A stretch of 9,596 nucleotides of DNA from Planctomycetota bacterium (GTDB taxonomy: Bacteria > Planctomycetota > J058 > JARGOJ01), in NCBI GenBank assembly GCA_029210225.1, contig JARGOJ010000241.1, positions 1 to 9,596 on the forward strand, in the 5' to 3' direction. Each line of letters starts with the position of its first letter. Position 1 is the stretch's first letter. The notes below the pieces were generated by a model. It was not told the DNA's origin. It worked only from the letters and a program-made list of their open reading frames with translations, and did not search any database. The position numbers and the translations under genes are program-made. Shown here one piece after another: positions 1-6,219 of the stretch.

Positions 1-553
1 CTACGTCAACGACTGCCCCCTCTCGCTCGCGCTCTTTGAGGGCGGCGTCGTCGCTCTCAATGAACTTCTTTAGCTCGCGCCGTCCCCAGCTTCGGAGACC
101 TTTGAGCACGGTGATCTTGACGTAGGGGTCGTCGATGGTCTTGGAGACGTTTCGCATTGAGCGAAGGTCGGCCTTGCCGCCGTGTGTGTTCAAGAGGTCG
201 GCAGCCATCACGCGGAGCTCGCGAGAGTCTTTGGAGGTGATGACCGCTTTGAGGGCTCGAATGCAAGCGGCGCGGTAAACTTCACCGCCTTCCATGACGA
301 GGAGAGCTTTGGCCGAACCAATTTTTGCCGAGGATCCTCTAGTGAGGCCTTTGGAGATGTCGGCGATGGCCGCTGTTCCGAGGGCTTCTAACTCGGCGAC
401 AGCGGGCCAGATTTGATCGCTGCGTCCGGCGTCGATGCGCCCGAGCAGCTGCTCCACCTTGGTGCTGGTATCGTCTTGCGCGAATGTTGCAGCGGGGCTG
501 CTAACAAGTAGACCGAGGGCTAGTAAAAATGTGACACCGTGCCGGTTCGCCAT
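1..553 (-). CDS. Secreted HEAT/ARM-like repeat protein (3' end cut by window edge)
   Basis: The frame is open from an ATG at 553 to the left edge, giving 184 residues without a stop, so the C-terminus is missing. A good Shine-Dalgarno (CCAGGAG) lies 7 bases before the ATG. Residues 1-25 form a Sec signal peptide: a short basic start, a hydrophobic core around residues 7-20, and an AxA-type site 'TFA' before QDD. The product should therefore be exported. Residues about 45-165 are alternating amphipathic helices rich in Ala and Leu, such as 'AVAELEALG', 'AACIRALKAV', 'LRVMAADLL' and 'VKITVLKGLRSWG'. This is typical of HEAT/ARM repeats that act as protein-protein scaffolds. No catalytic motif is visible. 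The gene is separated from holB by 277 bases, so it is probably a separate transcription unit. The fold call is by pattern only; partner and role are unknown. Confidence 0.75.
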   Translation of the reverse strand, partial: MANRHGVTFLLALGLLVSSPAATFAQDDTSTKVEQLLGRIDAGRSDQIWPAVAELEALGTAAIADISKGLTRGSSAKIGSAKALLVMEGGEVYRAACIRALKAVITSKDSRELRVMAADLLNTHGGKADLRSMRNVSKTIDDPYVKITVLKGLRSWGRRELKKFIESDDAALKEREREGAVVDV

Positions 554-830
554 AAAATTCTCCTGGGGTAACACTCTAGTCTTTCAGCGGGCGTGAATCA
601 TCGTTGTAGGGATTCTAGTTTGAAGCGCCATGCATTGTCCTCGATTATGGACATCTGTTGCCAACATGGAATACCTCACTAAGACCCCTAAGTGTTTGAC
701 AATCATGCCAAATGAATCAAAGTTCGAGCAGAGCCCATATAGTAACTGACATCAACAATCCTGTATGGTCTTTTCACAAAGCTAAGAATCGCGCCACTTT
801 CCCGGCTCGCCTTGCCACTCTGTGTCCCAG
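554..830. other. Intergenic gap between holB end and HEAT-protein start
   Basis: Both flanking genes are read leftwards, so this gap should hold the end of the holB operon and the promoter of the HEAT-repeat gene. I see no strong hairpin with a T-run after holB and no convincing -35/-10 pair on the minus strand. A CATAAT (minus strand, near 612-617) is the best -10-like hexamer, but it has no matching -35. The 9-mer AGCTAAGAA occurs twice (780-788 and 829-837, the second overlapping the holB stop); this may be chance. Confidence 0.4.
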
Positions 831-1853
831 CTAAGAACGCTTTCTTTGCACGCGAAGCTGAGTAGCGAGAGCAATGACAAGACCTTCCATCTCTAATTTA
901 ATATTGAGATTTCGGTCCATGCCAGCCTGGGTCTTTTCGACGATATCCATGGCCTTCCGTATATTCATCAAAGAGACATGGGGGCCGAGATCTTTCACGG
1001 ACCGGGCTGCGAAGGGCGCCATGGGAGCCGGGGGCGCTTCCCCTGTGCTGGTGTAGACAAGTAAATCCCGGAGGACCCGGAGCACCCACTCACAAAATTG
1101 GCCGATGCCCGTTCGGTTCGATTCAAGAGTGCTTAGCAGATCCGCCGCCACCCCCATAGGATCGCGCAGTCCTTGGCCATCGACGAGGGCTTTGAAGAGC
1201 AAGAGAGACTCGTCGGCGCGGCTGCGGGCTTCGTCGCTCATCGCTTGCCCTGGGCTGCCAGCCCCAAACTGAGCGCGTTCTCGGGCCTCGTGTTCATCGA
1301 TGCCTTGAGTTTTTAGCACAGCGACGACATCGTCTTCGTTGAGGGAGTTGAGCCGGAGGTGCTGGCACCGGGAGTGAATGGTCTCAATCAACATGCTCGG
1401 GCGGCTCGTGAGCAAGACGGTGACCGTGGTGCCTGGTGGCTCTTCGAGGCTCTTGAGCAAAGTGTTCATCGCGTCTTCACGGAGGCGGTCGGCTTGGGAG
1501 AGGATAAAAACGCGGCGCTTGCCTTCGAAGGGCTTTCGTCCCATGTCGGCGATCATGTTTCGAACTTGCTCGATGTTGACCGCCCGACGACCATCTGTGG
1601 GCTCGACGATGGTGAGGTCGGGGTGGGTCCCTGCGATGGCCTTGACGCACTGAGAGCAATGACCACAGGGCTTTGGATTGTCTTCAAGGCAATTCAGGGC
1701 CATGGCGAGCTGGACCGCCAGGTAGCGCTTCCCGATGCCGTCATCCCCTGAGAGGATGAGCGATGGGTGAAGTTGATCGATAGAGATCAGGCGTCCGAGA
1801 ACGTCTTTAACCTTCTGATGACCAATGACGTTTGGGGCAAATCTAAGTTCCAT
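831..1853 (-). CDS. holB: DNA polymerase III delta' subunit (clamp-loader AAA+ protein)
   Basis: This 340-residue protein has the layout of the delta'/gamma clamp-loader family, which helps open and load the sliding clamp at replication forks. Visible features in order are: a P-loop region at residues 36-43 (GDDGIGKR), a zinc-finger set C54, C63, C66 and C69 ('CGHCSQC'), the Walker B-like strand 'VFILSQADRL' (115-124), the hallmark 'NTLLKSLEEPP' (130-140), and the 'SRC' motif (161-163) that contacts the neighbouring ATPase subunit. The P-loop keeps its Lys but has Arg where Thr/Ser normally binds Mg-ATP, and the Walker B acidic pair is absent. This fits the non-ATPase delta' subunit better than DnaX. 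The length matches delta' (about 330-340). I chose the ATG at 1853; an in-frame TTG two codons earlier is possible. No strong Shine-Dalgarno is visible, which suggests coupling to rsmH, whose stop is 31 bases upstream. Confidence 0.88.
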   Translation of the reverse strand: MELRFAPNVIGHQKVKDVLGRLISIDQLHPSLILSGDDGIGKRYLAVQLAMALNCLEDNPKPCGHCSQCVKAIAGTHPDLTIVEPTDGRRAVNIEQVRNMIADMGRKPFEGKRRVFILSQADRLREDAMNTLLKSLEEPPGTTVTVLLTSRPSMLIETIHSRCQHLRLNSLNEDDVVAVLKTQGIDEHEARERAQFGAGSPGQAMSDEARSRADESLLLFKALVDGQGLRDPMGVAADLLSTLESNRTGIGQFCEWVLRVLRDLLVYTSTGEAPPAPMAPFAARSVKDLGPHVSLMNIRKAMDIVEKTQAGMDRNLNIKLEMEGLVIALATQLRVQRKRS

Positions 1854-1884
1854 AATCAAAGCATTTCAGAATCAGATAGGACAA

Positions 1885-2796
1885 TCAAGCGTGTCTTTCA
1901 AAGACTCGCAAGCGTGCGCTGCGAGATCGTGGGTTCGCCTGGATTTCCTCGGGGGTCGCGGTTCTTGGCTTGGGAGTTATCAAATGTCCACGGCCGCTTT
2001 TGGCCCACGCTTTGAACTGTCTCTTCACGATGCGATCTTCCAGAGAATGAAAGGAGATCACGCCGACCCGTCCCCCAGGTTTTAAGGCTTCCAAGAGCTG
2101 TGGGAGGGTGCGTTCTATCACACCTAACTCATCGTTGACGGCGATGCGAAGGGCTTGGAAGCTTCTCGTCGCCGGATCAATCTTCTTCTTCGATTTGGAT
2201 CGGGGCGACCTCGCGAAGCGGCGGACGAGGTCGGCGAATTCTCCTGTCGTCTCAATGGGACCAAGAAGACGCGCCTTCACAACCGCGGCAGCGATCTTCC
2301 GGGAGGCGGGCTCGTCGCCATATTCGTAGAGGATTCTTGCGATCTCTTCTTCACTCTCACTGGCTAACAGCTCAGCGGCACTTTGCTTCATGTGAGGGCC
2401 CATGCGCATGTCGAGGGGGGCTTCAAATCGGAAAGAAAAGCCGCGCTCCGGCTGGTCGAGTTGCATGGAGGACACGCCGAGATCGGCGAGGATGCTGTCG
2501 AAGGGGCCGAATTCAGAGTCTTGAACGATTTTAGCGAAGGATTCAAAGGGGGCGTTTTGAAACTGGACTCGCTCCGGGAACTTGGCGAGGCGCTTTTGGG
2601 CCTGGGCAATAGCGAGGGGGTCATGGTCGAAGGCGATGAGCTGGGCAGCGGGGCTGCGCTCCAGGAGACCAAGGGAGTGGCCTCCCATGCCGACGGTTAA
2701 GTCTGCGATCCAGTGTCGGTCGGGGCCAGCGAGGTAATCGCAGACGGCGTCGAAGAGAACCGCTTCGTGGAGGTCCTCGGGCTTTTTAGAATCCAT
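1885..2796 (-). CDS. rsmH: 16S rRNA (cytosine(1402)-N4)-methyltransferase RsmH
   Basis: RsmH (MraW) uses S-adenosylmethionine to methylate N4 of C1402 in the 16S rRNA decoding site, in the cytoplasm. The 303-residue product carries the family signature nearly end to end: 'HEAVLFDAV' (10-18), SAM loop 'DLTVGMGGHS' (32-41), 'FDHD' (56-59), 'DLGVSSMQLD' (105-114), 'RGFSF' and 'PLDMRM' (118-132), 'YGDEPASRKIA' (159-169), 'DPATRSFQALRIAVNDEL' (207-224), 'VISFHSLEDRIVKR' (246-259) and the C-terminal 'NPRSRSARLRV' (288-298). Small departures are Ala12 for the usual Pro in HxPVL and Asp207 for the usual His in the HPATR motif. The ATG at 2796 gives the family length; an in-frame ATG at 2853 would add 19 unrelated residues. 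The start overlaps the last 11 bases of the phosphatase gene, implying translational coupling. It is not flanked by mraZ, ftsL or ftsI, unlike the usual dcw arrangement. Confidence 0.96.
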   Translation of the reverse strand: MDSKKPEDLHEAVLFDAVCDYLAGPDRHWIADLTVGMGGHSLGLLERSPAAQLIAFDHDPLAIAQAQKRLAKFPERVQFQNAPFESFAKIVQDSEFGPFDSILADLGVSSMQLDQPERGFSFRFEAPLDMRMGPHMKQSAAELLASESEEEIARILYEYGDEPASRKIAAAVVKARLLGPIETTGEFADLVRRFARSPRSKSKKKIDPATRSFQALRIAVNDELGVIERTLPQLLEALKPGGRVGVISFHSLEDRIVKRQFKAWAKSGRGHLITPKPRTATPEEIQANPRSRSARLRVFERHA

Positions 2797-3388
2797 AATT
2801 TTCTCGGGCTTTAGGGAGGAAGATGCTCTGTAAGACCCGGGTCTCCGCGTCATTCTCAGAGAGCGGGTTTTCGCTCTCTGAGTTGCTTAAGCGAGCGATC
2901 AAGTCTGCTTTGGGTTTTAAGAGGTCGATACGCGTGGCTCGCCAGACTTCTATGGGCGGAGACGCGTGAGGGCGCTTGGTTACGAGGACCAAATTGGCAT
3001 CTTCGAGGGAGCGACCCAGGCAGTAGGTGAGGTAACCCAGGACGACCAAGGGAGAGCGGTTGATGCCGTCGTTACAGTAGACGTAGACCTTGTGGTTTTT
3101 AGAGAGGAGTGAGGCGAGGCCGTGGACCGCTTCGCCAAGAACCTTCTGCTGGTTCCCAAGGTCGAAATCATTCATAGGAATGCGGTTCATGACCATACCA
3201 AGCCCTTCGGCGTAGCCCTGAAGGTCGAACCAGTCTATGTTATGGCGATCCAGCTCGTCGTCGCTTTGCAGACTAAGAATCGCCGTACATTCGCTTTGGG
3301 ACTTCAGCTGCCAAAGCGCCTCTTTGTCATTGGGAGAGGTTCCGATGAGGATGTGCTCTGTGATGGAATCCCACTGCGGCCCGTCCAT
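2786..3388 (-). CDS. Dual-specificity phosphatase-like protein (SEX4/DSPc type) with altered P-loop
   Basis: This 200-residue protein has the cysteine-phosphatase fold. An opening segment 'ITEHILIGTSP' (9-19) resembles the DSP entry strand. 'IPMNDFD' (70-76) supplies a candidate general-acid Asp. The P-loop is 'VYCNDGINRSP' (103-113), with nucleophile Cys105 and phosphate-binding Arg111. The order DFD, CxxGxxRSP and then 'VTKRPHASPPIEVW' (136-149) resembles plant SEX4-like glucan phosphatases, but there is no carbohydrate-binding module. Tyr104 replaces the His that normally precedes the catalytic Cys in HCx5R; the DNA reads TAC TGT. The last 40 residues are polar and probably disordered. A strong Shine-Dalgarno (GGGAGGA) lies about 10 bases before the ATG. 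The gene begins 25 bases after the MFS transporter stop and overlaps rsmH. The substrate is unknown: phosphoprotein, phosphoglycan or phosphoinositide are all possible. Confidence 0.82.
   Translation of the reverse strand: MDGPQWDSITEHILIGTSPNDKEALWQLKSQSECTAILSLQSDDELDRHNIDWFDLQGYAEGLGMVMNRIPMNDFDLGNQQKVLGEAVHGLASLLSKNHKVYVYCNDGINRSPLVVLGYLTYCLGRSLEDANLVLVTKRPHASPPIEVWRATRIDLLKPKADLIARLSNSESENPLSENDAETRVLQSIFLPKARENYGF
3053..3079 (-). other. Phosphatase P-loop codons with Tyr in place of His
   Basis: Read on the minus strand, these nine codons give Y-C-N-D-G-I-N-R-S. The CxxxxxR phosphate-binding loop is intact (Cys codon 3074-3076), but the residue before the Cys is Tyr (TAC, 3077-3079), a single-base change from the usual His codon CAC. 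Confidence 0.85.
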
Positions 3389-3413
3389 ACCCTGCTTCCT
3401 CCCAATCCCCGCA

Positions 3414-4811
3414 TTAGCCCTCGACGACTTTATTACGACCAGCGACTTTGATTCCGCGTTGCTCGTCGACGAGCATCATAATACCGCCGCCAATTGCGAA
3501 GAAGACGACGACAACGGTGAGGCCGGCTCGCTGAGATTCGAAGGCGGCGGTCAGAATCCCGAAGAGCAATGGACCAAGGAAGGCTGTAGCCTTGCCAGAG
3601 AGCGCGAAGAATCCATAGAACTCGTTTTCTTTATCCGGAGGAACAAAGCGACCCATAAGGGAACGACTCGCTGCCTGATTGGGTCCGACGAATATTCCGA
3701 CGAAGGCTCCTGCAATCCAAAAGACCGTTTCGTTTTTGACCGCGAGCACTAAGACCGTACAGATACTCAAGGCGACGAGGCTGATGAGGATGGTCTTCTT
3801 CCCACCTAAAATGTCGTCTAAGAAGCCTAGGGCGAAGGCTCCAATGGCTGCGGTGATGTTTAAGACGATTCCGAAATACATAAGCTTCTGGAAGCTGAAA
3901 TTATACTCACTTGTCGCGAAGATTCCGCCAAAGAAGAAGATGGTCACAATGCCGTCGTTGTAGAGCAATCGAGCGATGAGGAAAGACATAATGTCTTTGT
4001 ATTGACGGATCTCGGTAAAGGTCTGCTTGAGCGACTTGAGAGTTGAGGAAAAGAGGGGTTCGTTGTTCTCAACCACTCTCGTTTTATCTTCTTTGACCCA
4101 GACTAAAATCGGAATCGTGAAGACGAGGAACCAGGCGGCGACGAAGAGGTTGGTGGCGCGCACATTGGCGGCTCCTTCGGTACTAACAAGTCCAAAGAAA
4201 GGCGTGTCCGTGTCGATGAAGAGGACGAAGGAGATGATCATGGCGAGGATGCCGCCGACATAACCAAGGGCCCAGCCATAACCGGAGATTCGACCGATCT
4301 TGTCCGGGGGGGCGATGTCTGGGAGGAAGGCGTTGTAAAAGACCCCGCCCATTTCAAAGGCAATGTTCGCGACGACGAAGAAGCCCAGGGCCATCCACAT
4401 GTCAGGGCGAATAATCCATTCGGATCGCGGAAGGGCCCCTATGGCGCCTCCCATTCCGGTGATCGCCGAAGGATAAATGGCGGGCTGGGCGAAGTAGGTG
4501 CCGATTGTGGCGAGGATACAAATCCCAGTGAAGATAACGAGGAATCGCTTTCGATAGCCTCCTCTATCCGCGATCGCGCCCATAAAAGGCGAGAGGACCG
4601 CGACAGCGATGGCGGTGGCCGAGACACCCCAGGACCAGATTGTGGCGCCTTCGTTTTCGATGCCGACGATGTACTTTGTGAAGAAGGTCGCATAGATGAA
4701 TGTGACGATCATGGTTGTGAACGCGGAGTTCGCGAGGTCGTACATGCACCAGCCAAAGATGGCTTTGTTGTCTGCTTTAAAGGGGACTGCAGCGGGGGGA
4801 CTATCACTCAT
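3414..4811 (-). CDS. Major facilitator transporter, UMF1/Atg22-like family
   Basis: This 465-residue inner-membrane protein has about 12 hydrophobic segments and the signature stretches of the UMF1 (bacterial Atg22-like) branch of the MFS. They are 'FGWCMYDLANSAF' at the first helix (19-31), 'FYNAFLPDIA', 'GRISGYGWALGYVGG', 'NQAASRSLMGRFVPP' and 'ENEFYGFFALSGKATAFLGP'. A short 'DRGGYRKR' after an early helix is the MFS loop 2-3 motif. Yeast Atg22 exports amino acids from the vacuole; bacterial substrates are mostly not established, so none is assigned. The ATG at 4811 gives a normal N-terminus, although its Shine-Dalgarno is weak. It appears to be the first gene of the MFS-phosphatase-rsmH-holB operon; a TTGACG (minus strand, 4877-4882) could be a -35 box, but no good -10 goes with it. 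Confidence 0.9.
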   Translation of the reverse strand: MSDSPPAAVPFKADNKAIFGWCMYDLANSAFTTMIVTFIYATFFTKYIVGIENEGATIWSWGVSATAIAVAVLSPFMGAIADRGGYRKRFLVIFTGICILATIGTYFAQPAIYPSAITGMGGAIGALPRSEWIIRPDMWMALGFFVVANIAFEMGGVFYNAFLPDIAPPDKIGRISGYGWALGYVGGILAMIISFVLFIDTDTPFFGLVSTEGAANVRATNLFVAAWFLVFTIPILVWVKEDKTRVVENNEPLFSSTLKSLKQTFTEIRQYKDIMSFLIARLLYNDGIVTIFFFGGIFATSEYNFSFQKLMYFGIVLNITAAIGAFALGFLDDILGGKKTILISLVALSICTVLVLAVKNETVFWIAGAFVGIFVGPNQAASRSLMGRFVPPDKENEFYGFFALSGKATAFLGPLLFGILTAAFESQRAGLTVVVVFFAIGGGIMMLVDEQRGIKVAGRNKVVEG

Positions 4812-4904
4812 AGGACGAGGATCCGGTCGGGTCAGAGGAGGTGAGGAAGGGTAGTGTGCGGGCTTGCTTAGGGGAGCGTCAAGCCTTGGGGCACTTTTTC
4901 CTGA
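4812..4904. other. Short gap upstream of the MFS-rsmH-holB operon
   Basis: This 93-base gap separates the stop of one pilin-like paralogue from the MFS start, both on the minus strand. It is the only place for an operon promoter outside coding sequence. On the minus strand it holds TTGACG (4877-4882) with no good -10 at normal spacing. No clear terminator hairpin is seen, so read-through from the upstream gene is possible. Confidence 0.35.
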
Positions 4905-6029
4905 TTAGTTTAGATTCGGAAAGATAAGGAAATCGCTGAGTTCTGGGAAGAAGGGATAGGCCTTGGTGCGCGAGTCGGGCAGGGCATAGAGGATATTCCC
5001 GCGTAGAATGGCGTCCTCCAATTCAGTGACGGGCTTCTCTTCTTTGATGGGTCCTGTGTATTTCTCGTAGATAAAACGAGCCGTCTTGGGGGAGCCGGCG
5101 GAGAGCAAGGACGCCGAATAGTATTCTGCAGAGGCTTTACTCTTCCATTGCTCACAGAATTTGATCGCGGTTTTGAAGTCTCTCGCTCTGTAGGCGGCCC
5201 GGACAACATGCTCAAAGCACCTATCCCTCACTGCTATGGGAACTCGCGGCAGCATTTCCTTCGCGAACTCGTAGAACTCTTTCTTTGGGAGATAAAGTCG
5301 TGAGGCATAAAACCACTCACCGTAATGACTGGCCTGTCGTCGACTGATATTCGAGAACTCCTGGGTGTTGGGTCGTGGGCGATCAAGCATCATGTGGGCT
5401 TTGGCGACCGAGACCCAATGTGATCGTGGGAAGCGACCGATCATGTGGTTCACGCTCGAAAATGCGTCAGGCAGCGACTTCTTTCTATGGAAGTAGGCAA
5501 CAACCTCTCGGCAGTCATACTCGGTCCCTGATATCAATCGAGTCATGAGTCGGTTGCGTGTTCGTTTCGAAACATAGTCGTCTTTAGGATTGAGTTTGTA
5601 TTCCTTCGTTGTATTGATCTGGAACTTACGCCCACGGCCATTGGGATGCTCAATAAACTCGCCAATATCCGCAATCATGAGTCGAGGTTTGAATGTGAGG
5701 CGAACGGCGATGCTGGTACCATCCTCTTCAGAGTCGAGTTGAAGGAAAATCGTGCTGCTCCCCCCCTGAAAGCGCCAGTGTTTTGATTCTGCGAAACCAA
5801 GCACCGTGTAATCTCGAAGGTCAGCCATACTTTCAGGGTGGAGGCCCTCGAACTCGGCGAAGTTTTTGATTCCGTCGAGGATCGATTCATACTGAACTTG
5901 AGCTGACCGTTTTTTCTGAGCGAATTTGCGGAAGTCCTTCGAGGACATACTGTTTTTAAGGCCTAAGAACGCTAAGAGGACGACGCCCATGAGTATCCAC
6001 ATATATTTGGAAGCCGTTTTTGCCTGCAC
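4905..6029 (-). CDS. Unrecognised membrane-anchored protein, pilin-like N-terminus and TPR-like C-terminus (copy A)
   Basis: I do not recognise this 374-residue family. A short basic start (MQAKTASK) leads into one membrane helix at residues 9-24. A charged amphipathic helix (31-60) follows, ending in 'IKNFAEFEGLHPESMADL' (54-71). The layout of helix, then 'G-x-x-P' and a leucine segment recalls type II secretion pseudopilins ('y..dnG.yP..l..L'). A beta-rich stretch follows (84-150). There is no prepilin G|FTLxE cleavage motif, so the helix should stay as an anchor with the rest in the periplasm. Residues 150-355 are mostly helical, with TPR-like helix pairs such as 'VVRAAYRARDFKTAIKFCEQW' split over 275-295. 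The protein ends in the conserved tail 'PFFPELSDFLIFPNL'. It is a tandem paralogue of the gene at 6220-7335. The start is GTG at 6029; alignment with copy B supports it. Confidence 0.8.
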   Translation of the reverse strand: MQAKTASKYMWILMGVVLLAFLGLKNSMSSKDFRKFAQKKRSAQVQYESILDGIKNFAEFEGLHPESMADLRDYTVLGFAESKHWRFQGGSSTIFLQLDSEEDGTSIAVRLTFKPRLMIADIGEFIEHPNGRGRKFQINTTKEYKLNPKDDYVSKRTRNRLMTRLISGTEYDCREVVAYFHRKKSLPDAFSSVNHMIGRFPRSHWVSVAKAHMMLDRPRPNTQEFSNISRRQASHYGEWFYASRLYLPKKEFYEFAKEMLPRVPIAVRDRCFEHVVRAAYRARDFKTAIKFCEQWKSKASAEYYSASLLSAGSPKTARFIYEKYTGPIKEEKPVTELEDAILRGNILYALPDSRTKAYPFFPELSDFLIFPNLN

Positions 6030-6219
6030 GAGTCACTCTGTTCTCTCTATCAATTGTGACAGCTCTATCAACTTTGACGGCGTTTCAATCGTCTTCACCA
6101 CGTTCGAATGATTTTAATCGCAGGATGCAATTCTTGGCAGGGAGTGCTTGTCCGATCCATCATGGAAAGAAGAAGCAGGAAGGGTTCGGGAGGCTCAAAC
6201 TTTGGGAACGGTCTGACGT
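6030..6219. promoter_or_regulatory. Intergenic region between the two paralogues, with a TTGATAGAG direct repeat
   Basis: The 190 bases should carry the promoter or leader of copy A. On the minus strand the 9-mer TTGATAGAG occurs twice (6063-6071 and 6045-6053), 18 bases apart start to start, or just under two helical turns. The nearer copy runs into AGAGAACAGAG, close to the GTG start. The repeat could be a regulator site or part of a weak promoter (TTGATA at the farther copy as -35, no good -10). No terminator hairpin is visible after copy B. Confidence 0.35.

Noticed and set aside
696..701. Perfect TTGACA on the plus strand
   Set aside because: It points into the 3' end of a minus-strand gene and has no -10-like hexamer at 16-18 bases; probably chance.
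1359..1751. 130-codon plus-strand frame inside holB
   Set aside because: The minus strand shows clear delta' motifs over the same bases.
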